Source: Candidatus Korarchaeum sp. (GTDB lineage Archaea; Korarchaeota; Korarchaeia; Korarchaeales; Korarchaeaceae). From it: a stretch of DNA of 64,000 nt. Positions 25,981 to 34,427 of this stretch are shown in pieces. How positions within the stretch are numbered: position 1 is the stretch's first letter; each line of letters starts with the position of its first letter. The stretch is taken from the NCBI GenBank assembly GCA_038888615.1, contig JAWAID010000002.1, positions 62,001 through 126,000 of the forward strand. The letters run 5' to 3'. Position numbers and translations under genes: made by a program. The notes below the pieces were generated by a model, which saw only the letters and a program-made list of their open reading frames with translations, was not told the DNA's origin and ran no database searches.

Positions 25981-26024
25981 AGGCTATGCGGTCCTAATCG
26001 GACTACTTAGCCCAGAACCCGCGG
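25981..26024. repeat. Structured element, copy 2
   Basis: CTA (25984-25986) and TAG enclose a hairpin GTCC/GGAC (25991-26003), followed by CCCAGAACCC. TGAGGCCCAAG (25963-25973) lies just before it, as it does in copy 3 (63851-63861). Similarity stops after CCCG. It lies 47 bp beyond the leuB stop. Confidence 0.7.
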
Positions 26025-26070
26025 ACCAGTGTCCGAAGATTAGTTTCCCTGACTAAGAGTCTCATTTCAA

Positions 26071-27072
26071 TCAAGGCCGCACCCCAACGATCGACCTGAG
26101 GATACCCAGGACCTTCGATCCTACTTCCTTAGTCCCTAAAGTTCCTCCTACGTCTGGAGTAGTGAACCCGAGCTCACAGGCCCTCCTCACGGATTCCTCG
26201 ATGAGCCTAGCCCCCTCAGCGTATCCCAGCCACTCCAACATCATTGAAGCCGAGAGCATAGTTGCCATAGGGTTAGCTAGGTTCCTTCCAGCGAGCTCGG
26301 GAGCTGTCCCATGAACGGGCTCGAAGAGAGCCCTCCCCTCGCCTATGTTAGCGCTCGGGTACATACCCAGCCCCCCTATGAAGGCCGCAGCTAGATCTGA
26401 GAGTATATCCCCGAAGACGTTAGTCGTTATTATCACATCGAAGGGTCTGTCCATGGCTATCCTCATGGCAGCGCTATCCACGTACATCTCCCTGTACTCA
26501 AACCCCTCCTCAGCAGCTATCTCGGAGCAAACCCTCCTGAAGAGCCGGCATCCCTCCAACACGTTAGCCTTATGCACCACGCAGACCCTGGACTTCCCCA
26601 TCCTCCTGGCGTAGCGATAACCGAACCTGCATATCCTCTCGCTGCCCCTCCTGCTTATCACCCTCAGGTCGATGGCGGCATCCTCACTGCTCCAGCCGGA
26701 CATCACGTAGAGGTCCTCAGTGTTCTCCCTCACTATCGTCAGGTCGAATCCGGGGACGGCGTTAGGAACTGGGTAAGATTTAGCGGGTCTGAGGTTAGCG
26801 TATAGATCTAGTTTCTGCCTCAGAGGGAGTATGACCTCCCTCGCCGTCTCCCCTACGGCGACCATGAGCGTAGCATCAGCTTTAAGCACGCCCTGGAGAG
26901 TCTCCTCAGGGAGAGCCCTTCCGGTCCTCATCTTAGCGCCATCTCCCGCCTCGTAGAACCTCAGTTCCATGGGGATGTTCGAAGCATCGGCCACCGCTTC
27001 CAATAGGGGGATGACGGCTTCCATAACCTCAGGCCCGACCCCGTCCCCGGGGATGACGGCTATCCTCGGCAT
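26071..27072 (-). CDS. leuB: 3-isopropylmalate dehydrogenase
   Basis: 333 residues. Oxidatively decarboxylates 3-isopropylmalate, last specific step to leucine. The N-terminus MPRIAVIPGDGVGPEVM fixes the start at 27072. NAD/substrate residues are in IVRENTEDLY and VHKANVLEGCRLF. ITTNVFGDILSDLAAAFIGGLGMYPSANIG is the metal-aspartate and family signature, and EPVHGTAPELAGRNLANP completes it. The start overlaps leuD by 13 bp. Last gene of the leuA-C-D-B operon. Isocitrate or homoisocitrate dehydrogenase are relatives, but the operon argues for leucine. Confidence 0.93.
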   Translation of the reverse strand: MPRIAVIPGDGVGPEVMEAVIPLLEAVADASNIPMELRFYEAGDGAKMRTGRALPEETLQGVLKADATLMVAVGETAREVILPLRQKLDLYANLRPAKSYPVPNAVPGFDLTIVRENTEDLYVMSGWSSEDAAIDLRVISRRGSERICRFGYRYARRMGKSRVCVVHKANVLEGCRLFRRVCSEIAAEEGFEYREMYVDSAAMRIAMDRPFDVIITTNVFGDILSDLAAAFIGGLGMYPSANIGEGRALFEPVHGTAPELAGRNLANPMATMLSASMMLEWLGYAEGARLIEESVRRACELGFTTPDVGGTLGTKEVGSKVLGILRSIVGVRP

Positions 27073-27560
27073 CGCCCACACCCCCTCAAGTAGGGGATGA
27101 GACCCCCCGCCCTGAGCATCTCGAGCATGAAATCGGGGAGCTTCCTCCCCCTGAGGGTAATGCCCCTCTCGGGTATGACCACTAAACCCTCCTCGAGCGA
27201 GGCCTCCACGTAATCCCCGTCCTCGATGATCCAAGCTTCCTGGAGCTCCAGCAGGGGTAGGCCCAGGTTCACGGAGTTCCTGAAGAAGATCCTGGAGAAG
27301 CTCTCAGCTATGACAAGCTCCACCCCGGAGTACTTGAGCGCTAGCACGGCCTGCTCCCTGCTGGAACCACATCCGAAGTTCCTCCCCGCCACTATTATCC
27401 TCCTTTCCCTCACCTTCTCTGAGAACGCGGGATCCAGGTCCTCCATCGCGTGAGCCCTCAGGACATCGGCATCCGAACCGTGCTTCAGGTACCTAGCCGG
27501 TATTATGACATCCGTATCGACGTTATCCCCGTACCTTATGACCCTCCCCCTCACGATCAA
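27060..27560 (-). CDS. leuD: 3-isopropylmalate dehydratase small subunit
   Basis: 166 residues, swivelling domain of isopropylmalate isomerase. Key features: YGDNVDTDVIIPARYLKH and VAGRNFGCGSSREQA, which contacts substrate. It pairs with LeuC encoded immediately upstream (4-bp ATGA overlap). The archaeal-type short subunit is sometimes shared with homoaconitase; here the gene order supports leucine synthesis. Confidence 0.93.
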   Translation of the reverse strand: MIVRGRVIRYGDNVDTDVIIPARYLKHGSDADVLRAHAMEDLDPAFSEKVRERRIIVAGRNFGCGSSREQAVLALKYSGVELVIAESFSRIFFRNSVNLGLPLLELQEAWIIEDGDYVEASLEEGLVVIPERGITLRGRKLPDFMLEMLRAGGLIPYLRGCGRCRG

Positions 27561-28801
27561 GGGACCACCTCCCTCGGGTCAGTTATCCTCCCGCGCAGAG
27601 CTGAGGCTGCTACCGTAGCCGCGCTCGCCAAGTACACCCTGGAGCTAGGGTGACCCATCCTCCCCCTGAAGTTCCTGTTTGATGTCGATACAGCCACCTC
27701 TCCCTCAGCTAGGACACCCAAGTGAGCTCCTAAACAGGGACCACAGGTCGGCGGTCCTACAACGGCACCGCTCTCAATTAAGGTCTCCATTAACCCGCTC
27801 TTAAGGGCTTCCAAATACACCCTTCGGCTCCCCGGTATCACTATGAGCCTCACCCCGTCCTTGACCTTCCTCCCCCTCAGGACCCTAGTCGCCGCGATCA
27901 GGTCGCTCAGCCTCCCGCCCGTGCAGGATCCTATGAAGGCCTGATCTATCTCCTCCTGCACCTCAGAGGCGGGCCTCACGTTAGCCGGTGAGTAGGGTAG
28001 AGCGACCAGGGGTTCCAGGGAACTAGCGTCCACATCCAGCACCTCAGAGTGACTTCCCGGGTCCGAGTACTCGGGTCTGGGGGGTCTCCTGGCTCTACCT
28101 TCGAGGTAGGAGAGGGTGACACGGTCCGGCGGTATCATCGCGGTCTTGGCCCCAGCTTCCACGGACATGTTGGTGAGGACGAACCTCTCGTCCATCACCA
28201 TCCTCTCCACGGTATCTCCGCTGAACTCCAGAGCCTTGTAATTGGCCCCATCAACCCCCATAGTGGAGATGACCTTCAGTATCAGGTCCTTAGCGAACAC
28301 GTACTCGGGAAGGGGTCCGCTCACCCTGATGAGCACCGTCTCAGGTACCCTGAACCAGAGCCTTCCCGTCGTGAGGGCGGCGGCCATCTCCGTAGCTCCT
28401 ATGCCCACAGCAAAAGCCCCCAATGCGCCTGACGTAGGAGTGTGGGAATCCGTGCCCACCACTACGTCCCCGGGTACCACGTGCCCCTCCTCGGGAAGCG
28501 TGATGTGACATATCCCCGCACCCACCTCGTAGTGAAGTATGCGCTCCCTCCTGCATAGGTCCCTGAGCCTCTTGCTCAAGTTAGCTGACTCTATGTCCTT
28601 AGCCGGCACGAAGTGATCCTGGATAGCTACTACCCTCTCCGGATGCCTGATCTTGCCGTTCAGTTCCCTCAGTGCTTCCTCGACCAAAGCCCCCATCGGG
28701 TCATGAACCATGTAGACATCTACCTCAGCTTCCACTATATCGCCCGCGGAGGCCTCCCTCCCCGAGGCCCTACTCAGTATCTTCTCCACCGCTGTCTTCA
28801 A
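27557..28801 (-). CDS. leuC: 3-isopropylmalate dehydratase large subunit
   Basis: 414 residues of the aconitase superfamily. The Fe-S ligands are the cysteines in FIGSCTGGRLSDL and GPPTCGPCLG (C plus C-x2-C). VVGTDSHTPTSGALGAFAVGIGATEMA is the other signature. Works as a heterodimer with LeuD. The start overlaps the end of leuA by 32 bp. Confidence 0.94.
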   Translation of the reverse strand: MKTAVEKILSRASGREASAGDIVEAEVDVYMVHDPMGALVEEALRELNGKIRHPERVVAIQDHFVPAKDIESANLSKRLRDLCRRERILHYEVGAGICHITLPEEGHVVPGDVVVGTDSHTPTSGALGAFAVGIGATEMAAALTTGRLWFRVPETVLIRVSGPLPEYVFAKDLILKVISTMGVDGANYKALEFSGDTVERMVMDERFVLTNMSVEAGAKTAMIPPDRVTLSYLEGRARRPPRPEYSDPGSHSEVLDVDASSLEPLVALPYSPANVRPASEVQEEIDQAFIGSCTGGRLSDLIAATRVLRGRKVKDGVRLIVIPGSRRVYLEALKSGLMETLIESGAVVGPPTCGPCLGAHLGVLAEGEVAVSTSNRNFRGRMGHPSSRVYLASAATVAASALRGRITDPREVVP

Positions 28802-30311
28802 GGCTCATCACCTTGTTGAGCGCATCTATCAGGGCATCGAGGCTCGCTCTAACGATGTCCCTACTGACCCCGTACCCCTCGCATGAGACGTCACCGGCTT
28901 CCACCTTAACGTAGACCTCTCCCTCAGCGTCAGTACCCCTGCTCGTAGCGTTGAGCTTGAACCTGCTTAACTTGAACTGAGGGATCCCTTGAACGGATCT
29001 CAAGGCATTGGCTAGAGAATCAACGGGTCCTACTCCCCATCCGTGGATTCTGAACTCCTTTCCCTTGAGCTTCACTCTCAAGAAAGCTGAGGGCGTCACA
29101 CCGCTCCCCGTCACCACTAACCACTCGCTCACCTCCAGTACCCTGGCCCCCTCCCTCTCCCCTATGACCTCGGCCACTATCCTGCCGAACTCCCTCTCAG
29201 TTACCTTGACACCCTTATCCCCGGCTTCCTTAACCCTCCTGAGGATCTCGTCCACCTCCTCCCTCTTAGCCCTATATCCGAGCCTCGTTATGGCTTCCTC
29301 AACGGCGTGCCTTCCGGTGTGCTTCCCCAGGACTATCCTCCTCCTCATACCCACGATCTCCGGTGAGAGGGGTTCGTAAGTCCCGGGGTGCTCCAGGACC
29401 CCGTGAACGTGGATCCCCGACTCGTGGGAGAAGGCGTTATCCCCTACGACCGGGTAGTTGGGCGGGACTTGAATTGCAGTAAGCTTCTCGACGAGCTCAG
29501 ATACATACCTAAGCTTCGTAGTGTCGATATTGGTCCTCACTCCGTAGAGGTGGTGGAGTGAGACCACGAACTGCTCCAGTGAAGCGTTACCAGCCCTCTC
29601 ACCGATCCCATTGACCGTGACGTGGGCCTGCTGAGCTCCGGACTCCACAGCAGCGAGCGAATTAGCTACAGCGAGGCCGAAGTCGTTGTGACAGTGCACG
29701 CTAACCGGTACCTTGAGCTCCCTAACGACCTTTGAGACCAAGTAGCTCATCGCAGCGGGCGTCATCACACCAACAGTATCAGGGATGTCCACCCTATCAG
29801 CTCCAGCCTCCTCCACCGCTTTGAACACCTCTATTAGGAAATCCAACTCCGTCCTAGTAGCATCCTCAGCTGAGAACTCCACCTTAACTCCCCTAGATTT
29901 AGCGTACTCCACGGCCTCAACGGCCCTCCTGAGCACGTCCTCCTTACTCATCCTGAGCTTGTACTCCCTGTGGAGGGGGGATGTCGCTATGAAGACGTGA
30001 ACGGAATCGACACCCGAGTCGATGGCTAGGTCTATGTCCCTGAGGTTAGACCTAGCGAGAGCACAGATCTCAGCCCTGCTGATGGAGGATATCTCCCTTA
30101 TAGCACCAGCTATCTCCTTAACTGCTCTAGCCTCCCCATCCGACGTGATCGGGAACCCGGCTTCTATTACGTCCACACCGAGTTCGTTCAGGGCAATAGC
30201 AACCTCAACCTTCTCCTCAGGAGTTAGCGAAACACCTGGCGTTTGCTCTCCATCCCTCAGAGTCGTGTCAAAGATCCTAACCCTCTCAGGGAGATTAAAA
30301 GAACTCCTCAC
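28770..30311 (-). CDS. leuA: 2-isopropylmalate synthase (or citramalate synthase)
   Basis: 513 residues. TIM-barrel catalytic domain begins VRIFDTTLRDGEQTPGVSLTPEEK; HCHNDFGLAVANSLAA supplies metal histidines; HESGIHVHGVLEHPGTYE follows. The C-terminal 120 residues are a LeuA dimer/allosteric domain (TDAEGEVYVKVEAGDVSCEGYGVS) that usually gives leucine feedback. Citramalate synthase shares this architecture and cannot be excluded, but as first gene of leuA-C-D-B the leucine role is likelier. A TATA-like TTTTTTAAATAGG lies about 75 bp upstream on the minus strand. Confidence 0.9.
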   Translation of the reverse strand: MRSSFNLPERVRIFDTTLRDGEQTPGVSLTPEEKVEVAIALNELGVDVIEAGFPITSDGEARAVKEIAGAIREISSISRAEICALARSNLRDIDLAIDSGVDSVHVFIATSPLHREYKLRMSKEDVLRRAVEAVEYAKSRGVKVEFSAEDATRTELDFLIEVFKAVEEAGADRVDIPDTVGVMTPAAMSYLVSKVVRELKVPVSVHCHNDFGLAVANSLAAVESGAQQAHVTVNGIGERAGNASLEQFVVSLHHLYGVRTNIDTTKLRYVSELVEKLTAIQVPPNYPVVGDNAFSHESGIHVHGVLEHPGTYEPLSPEIVGMRRRIVLGKHTGRHAVEEAITRLGYRAKREEVDEILRRVKEAGDKGVKVTEREFGRIVAEVIGEREGARVLEVSEWLVVTGSGVTPSAFLRVKLKGKEFRIHGWGVGPVDSLANALRSVQGIPQFKLSRFKLNATSRGTDAEGEVYVKVEAGDVSCEGYGVSRDIVRASLDALIDALNKVMSLEDSGGEDTE

Positions 30312-30401
30312 TAGGGAATTGAACTCCGAGACGTGAGCTACTCTAGTTCCAAGGTACCACCGCGATCCCCGCGACCTCCTATTTAAAAAATTTACGTATA
30401 G

Positions 30402-30424
30402 TGATCCCTGAGCCCTGGGGATCA
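30402..30424 (-). terminator. Hairpin at the cdc48 stop codon
   Basis: TGATCCC (30402-30408) and GGGATCA (30418-30424) are exact complements; the stem includes the cdc48 stop. On the minus strand it is followed within 15 bases by a T-rich run, AAATTTTTTAAA, which doubles as the leuA promoter region. Confidence 0.5.
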
Positions 30425-32653
30425 GTAGACGTAAGTCTCCTCCTTCCTCTCCTCAGGTATTGTGATGGCCCTGAGGGTCTTCTTCACCTCCTCGAAGTAC
30501 TTCAGTATCTCATCGGTGAGGCTTGGCTTGACTCTGCTCATCGCGATCTCGAAGTGCCTAGCTTCAACCTTATCAGCCCCTAGGTCCTCCCTTAGGGCAG
30601 CCATCGCTGCCTCCCTCACCAACGCAGCTAGGTCAGCGCCACTATACCTCTCCGTCATGAGAGCAATCCTCCTCAAGTCCACGTCCCTTGCTAGGGGGAC
30701 TCTCTTCGTCAATACCCTGAGTATCTGGTACCTCGATTGGGCGTCGGGTGGGCCTACGTAAACTAACCTCTCCAACCTGCCGGGCCTGAGTATGGCTGGG
30801 TCTATGAGATCCGGCCTGTTAGTAGCCCCTATAACGACCACGTCCCTGAGTGGCTGAATACCATCTATCTCGGTGAGCATCTGGCTCACCACCCTCTCAC
30901 TAACCCCTGAGTCAGCGTGAATGCCCCTCCTCGGGAAGAGGGAGTCTATCTCATCTATGAATATTATCGCCGGTGCTACCTGCCTCGCCTTCCTGAATAT
31001 CATCCTAACGGCCTTCTCGCTCTCACCGACCCACTTGCTCAGTAGCTCAGGTCCCTTGACGCTTATGAAGTTCGCCTCGCTCTCGTTAGCCACCGCCTTA
31101 GCCACCAGTGTCTTACCACACCCGGGAGGGCCGTAGAGCAGCACTCCCCTTGGGGGCTCTATACCCATCCTCCTGAAGGAATCCGGATTCTTTAGGGGAA
31201 GCTCAACTATCTCCCTAAGCTCCCTCTTAACGTCCTCAAGCCCACCTACATCTTCCCAAGTGACGTTCGGTATCTCTATCGATATCTCCCTGAGGGCCGA
31301 TGGTTGGACCAGCTTCAGAGCCTCTAGGAAGTCATCGTTCGTGACCTTGAGCTCCTCCAGAACCTCTAAAGGTATGCTCTCAGCATCCAAATCTATCTTA
31401 GGAAGGACCCTCCTCAGGGCAGCCATAGCCGCCTCCCTGACCAAAGCAGCTAGGTCGGCGCCGACGAACCCGTGGGTTATGTCGGCAAGCTTATCCAGAT
31501 CGACGTCATCCGCGAGCGGCATGTTCCTTGTGTGTATCAGGAGGATCTCCTTCCTCCCCTCCCTATCCGGCACCCCTATCTCTATCTCCCTATCGAACCT
31601 GCCCGGCCTCCTCAGGGCGGGGTCTATCGCCTCCGGCCTGTTGGTGGCCCCTATCACTATTACCTCTCCCCTTCCCTTCAGGCCGTCCATCAGAGCCAGC
31701 AGCTGAGCTACCACCCTCCTCTCAACCTCTCCGGTGACCTCGTTCCTATTTGGTGCTATAGAATCAAGCTCATCTATGAATATTATCGATGGTGCGTTCT
31801 TCTCCGCCTCCTCGAATATCTCCCTGAGCCTCTTCTCGCTCTCACCGTAGTACTTGCTCATTATCTCCGGCCCGGATATGCTTATGAAGTGCGCGTTGCT
31901 CTCGTTGGCCACCGCCTTAGCCAGGAGCGTCTTACCAGTGCCCGGGGGTCCGAAGAGGAGCACTCCCTTTGGTGGATCTATTCCGAGGTGCCTGAAGAGC
32001 TCCGGATGCCTCAGTGGAAGCTCAACCATCTCCCTGATCCTCTGAATCTCCTCCCTCAACCCACCTATGTCCTCGTAAGTGACCGTCGGTAAAACTACCC
32101 TCGCTAACTCAACCGGCGACTCCCTGACCTCTATCATCGTGTTAGGACCGACCTTCCCGTAAGTACCCGGGCTAACGCCCACGACGATGAGGGAAATGAA
32201 CCTCTGGAATATCGGGATCAGTACTATATCCCCCTTCGTCACCGCGAAGTCCAAGAGCCTCCTCTTGACCCACGTGTGGAAATCTGGGGCGACCCTTATC
32301 ATGTGATCCTGAGGGGCTAGGACTACTTTGGATGCTTCTCCAACATCAACAGGCCTAACTCTCACCTTATCTCCCGTCCTAACCCCTGCATTTCCCTTCA
32401 CTATCTTATCCATCCTTATGTACCTCGTCCCGACGTCCATGCTGACCGAGGGCATCACCCTGGAGTGAGTGACCCTTGAACCGTAGATCCTCAAGTAGTC
32501 CCCGCTGGTCAGATCGAGCTGCTTCATTATCTCAGGATCTAATCTGACTATCCCCCTCCCGAAATCGGCCTGCTTTATTATATCAGCTACTATGAGCGTC
32601 ACATCCCTGCTCTCCCTTTCATCATCCCTCCCGGGGTTCTGCTTCTTGACCAA
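30422..32653 (-). CDS. Cdc48/VAT two-ring AAA ATPase
   Basis: 743 residues: N-terminal double-psi barrel and beta-clam domain (1-190) and two AAA modules. D1 has [13 protein letters not shown] and [13 protein letters not shown]2 has [13 protein letters not shown] and [12 protein letters not shown], both with arginine-finger regions ([18 protein letters not shown]). It unfolds proteins for the proteasome or extracts them from complexes. Start is a TTG at 32653 directly after GTAGGAG; homologues begin near DVTLIVADI, so a GTG 17 codons later is possible. The C-terminal tail ends EETYVY, resembling the hydrophobic-tyrosine-x proteasome-docking tail. Confidence 0.95.
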   Translation of the reverse strand: MVKKQNPGRDDERESRDVTLIVADIIKQADFGRGIVRLDPEIMKQLDLTSGDYLRIYGSRVTHSRVMPSVSMDVGTRYIRMDKIVKGNAGVRTGDKVRVRPVDVGEASKVVLAPQDHMIRVAPDFHTWVKRRLLDFAVTKGDIVLIPIFQRFISLIVVGVSPGTYGKVGPNTMIEVRESPVELARVVLPTVTYEDIGGLREEIQRIREMVELPLRHPELFRHLGIDPPKGVLLFGPPGTGKTLLAKAVANESNAHFISISGPEIMSKYYGESEKRLREIFEEAEKNAPSIIFIDELDSIAPNRNEVTGEVERRVVAQLLALMDGLKGRGEVIVIGATNRPEAIDPALRRPGRFDREIEIGVPDREGRKEILLIHTRNMPLADDVDLDKLADITHGFVGADLAALVREAAMAALRRVLPKIDLDAESIPLEVLEELKVTNDDFLEALKLVQPSALREISIEIPNVTWEDVGGLEDVKRELREIVELPLKNPDSFRRMGIEPPRGVLLYGPPGCGKTLVAKAVANESEANFISVKGPELLSKWVGESEKAVRMIFRKARQVAPAIIFIDEIDSLFPRRGIHADSGVSERVVSQMLTEIDGIQPLRDVVVIGATNRPDLIDPAILRPGRLERLVYVGPPDAQSRYQILRVLTKRVPLARDVDLRRIALMTERYSGADLAALVREAAMAALREDLGADKVEARHFEIAMSRVKPSLTDEILKYFEEVKKTLRAITIPEERKEETYVY

Positions 32654-32860
32654 CTCCTACACCTAACTGTGATGGCAAGAAGCATTTATTAATCTTCGTT
32701 AGCACTCGCCACCAGAATCGGATCGGGAGGTATGAGGGATCAACCGCTGCGCGAGAGTCTTCGGGATGCTCTCAGGTAGGAGGTGTGATCCTGACCTGTT
32801 CTCCGTATCACCGCGCTCACCCTTCCCTCATGAGAGGGGAGGTTCTCCGGAGGTGTTTTA

Positions 32861-33544
32861 ATGGAATTAGGAGTCGAGATAGTTCCCTCAAGTTTTAAGA
32901 AGTTCCTTAGATCAGTTTCTAACGCTATAGGATATTTCAATTTCGTATCCGTACCCGAGTGCCCCTTCGGCAGGTTAATGCCATCACCCGTAGTGCTCTC
33001 GGTCATAGCTAGGGGCTTAGGGGTGGAGGTCATCCCCAACTACAGGGTGATGGATAGGAGTGAGCTGGGGTTCCTATCGGAGATGACAGCTCTCTATGAG
33101 GTTGGGATCAGGAGAGTAGTTATAGTTAGGGGAGATCTACCGTCCATAGGTCTTCCAACACATCTAAACCCAGTGAACGCGATAAGACTCCTCAAAGAGC
33201 ATGGAATAGGAATTGAGGTAGGTGTAGCTTCACCCGTCAAGCCTACGGAATCCCTAAGAGCTAAGATAGAAGCTGGCGCTGATTTCGTAGTGACGCAGCC
33301 CGTCCAATCGGGGGAGGAGGTAGTCGAGCTGATCGACTTCTTGGAGGGTACCCCCGTTTACGTAATGGTGATGCCGAATATCGAGGAGCTGGATGCGAGC
33401 GTGCTCAAGGAGATGGGTATCACCGAGGTCAAGAGGGTAGATTATAAGGAGCTGATTAAGGAGCTAGAGGGAAGCTCTAAGGTAAAGGGAGTGATCATAA
33501 GCTCCCCGAAAGGTGTATCGAAAGCTATCGAGCTTCTGAGGTGA
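32861..33544 (+). CDS. Methylene-tetrahydrofolate/pterin reductase (MTHFR) homologue
   Basis: 227 residues, shorter than typical MetF (about 290) but with its barrel features: GVEIVPSS, FNFVSVPECPFGR, VEVIPNYRVMDRSELGFL and VVIVRGDLPS, which lines the pterin site, and VVTQPVQSGEEV. It should reduce methylene- to methyl-pterin using FAD. GGAGGTG just before the ATG is a good ribosome site. It is 4 bp from the MtrH-like gene, which would use the methyl product. A separate short-form reductase of different specificity is possible. Confidence 0.82.
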   Translation: MELGVEIVPSSFKKFLRSVSNAIGYFNFVSVPECPFGRLMPSPVVLSVIARGLGVEVIPNYRVMDRSELGFLSEMTALYEVGIRRVVIVRGDLPSIGLPTHLNPVNAIRLLKEHGIGIEVGVASPVKPTESLRAKIEAGADFVVTQPVQSGEEVVELIDFLEGTPVYVMVMPNIEELDASVLKEMGITEVKRVDYKELIKELEGSSKVKGVIISSPKGVSKAIELLR

Positions 33545-33548
33545 TGAG

Positions 33549-34427
33549 ATGAGGCTGTTCAAGGATGGACCAGCTCTGATGGTGGCATCGATATTCTACA
33601 AGGGGGACCTCAGGGTGAAGGATCACGAGCACGGGGTATTCGATAGGGAGGAGCAGAGGAGGATAGTTGAGAGGGACCTCAGTGCTTCCAGGGGGCTCCA
33701 CATACCTTACGCTCTGGACGTGATGATACCCTCCCCGGAAGCGGCTGAGCCTTACCTGAGGTTCGCCTCGGAGTTCGGGGTCCCCATCCTCATAGACGGC
33801 TTAGATCCCAGTGTGAGGATTCACGCTTACAGGAAGGCTAAGGAGCTGGGGATAGAGCGCATATCAGTAGCTAACGCTATCTACAGGGATACGGGGGAGG
33901 AGGAGCTATCCGCGATAAGGGATTCCGGGATAAGGTCAGCCATATTGGTAGCATTCGACCCCAAGGAACCTCTCAAGAGCATCAGGAAGGAGGAGAAACT
34001 GAGGCTCCTCGAGGAGGAACTGATCCCTAAGGCTGAGAGGGCTGGGGTAGAGGAGTTCATGGTGGACGTGGTGGTACTGGATCCCGCTTCAATACCCTCA
34101 GCTGCGGAATCGATGAGCTTCCTCAAGGAGAGGGGTTACAAGGTCGGTTGCGCGCCCGCTAACGCCCTCGCCTTCCTGAGCAAGAGGAGGTTCGGTGAGG
34201 AGGCTTACCCTATGCTGATCGCGGCACTAGCTTACCTTAGGATTAGGGGAGCCGATTTCCTCATATTCGGCCCGGCCGGAAGGTTCAGTGGGATAGTTAG
34301 GGGAATAGCCCTACTAGAATCCTTTCTAGCTTTAGAGCGTGGCTTAGAGAGGAACAGATTGAGAGAACATCCATTTATCGCTCTCAAGGAGCTTCAGAAG
34401 ATCTTTCATGAGATATCGAGAGGTTAA
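33549..34427 (+). CDS. MtrH-like methyl-pterin:corrinoid methyltransferase
   Basis: 292 residues, TIM-barrel methyltransferase of the MtrH family (methyltransferase subunit H of the methanogen Mtr complex). Features: FYKGDLRVKDHEHGVFDRE, IPYALDVMIPSPEAAEPYL, PILIDGLDPSVRI, and GCAPANALAFLSKRRFG. MtrH moves a methyl group between methyl-pterin and a cobalt corrinoid. None of the membrane Mtr subunits or a corrinoid-binding protein is adjacent, so it works outside methanogenesis here, perhaps delivering methyl groups for methionine. Partner of the MTHFR homologue just upstream. It overlaps the convergent flavodiiron gene by 4 bp. Confidence 0.86.
   Translation: MRLFKDGPALMVASIFYKGDLRVKDHEHGVFDREEQRRIVERDLSASRGLHIPYALDVMIPSPEAAEPYLRFASEFGVPILIDGLDPSVRIHAYRKAKELGIERISVANAIYRDTGEEELSAIRDSGIRSAILVAFDPKEPLKSIRKEEKLRLLEEELIPKAERAGVEEFMVDVVVLDPASIPSAAESMSFLKERGYKVGCAPANALAFLSKRRFGEEAYPMLIAALAYLRIRGADFLIFGPAGRFSGIVRGIALLESFLALERGLERNRLREHPFIALKELQKIFHEISRG

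Larger units (their letters stand above)
25537..26070. other. Gene-free region with two copies of a structured element
   Basis: A 534-bp spacer with no convincing gene. It contains two copies of the CTA-hairpin-TAG-CYCAGAACCC element (25676-25718 and 25981-26024). On the plus strand a 66-codon open frame ends inside the second copy, at a TAA at 25994-25996, with an arginine/proline-rich tail (RRRRLDGPARVLRPK). Because it lacks a start it is not called a gene, but it could be the decayed end of a transposon-encoded protein. Confidence 0.6.

Noticed and set aside
25537..26070. Possible RNase P, SRP or rRNA gene in the long spacer
   Set aside because: The conserved cores of these RNAs are not present on either strand.
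28341..28556. Glycine/arginine-rich minus-strand frame inside leuC
   Set aside because: It is an alternative-frame shadow of a highly conserved gene.
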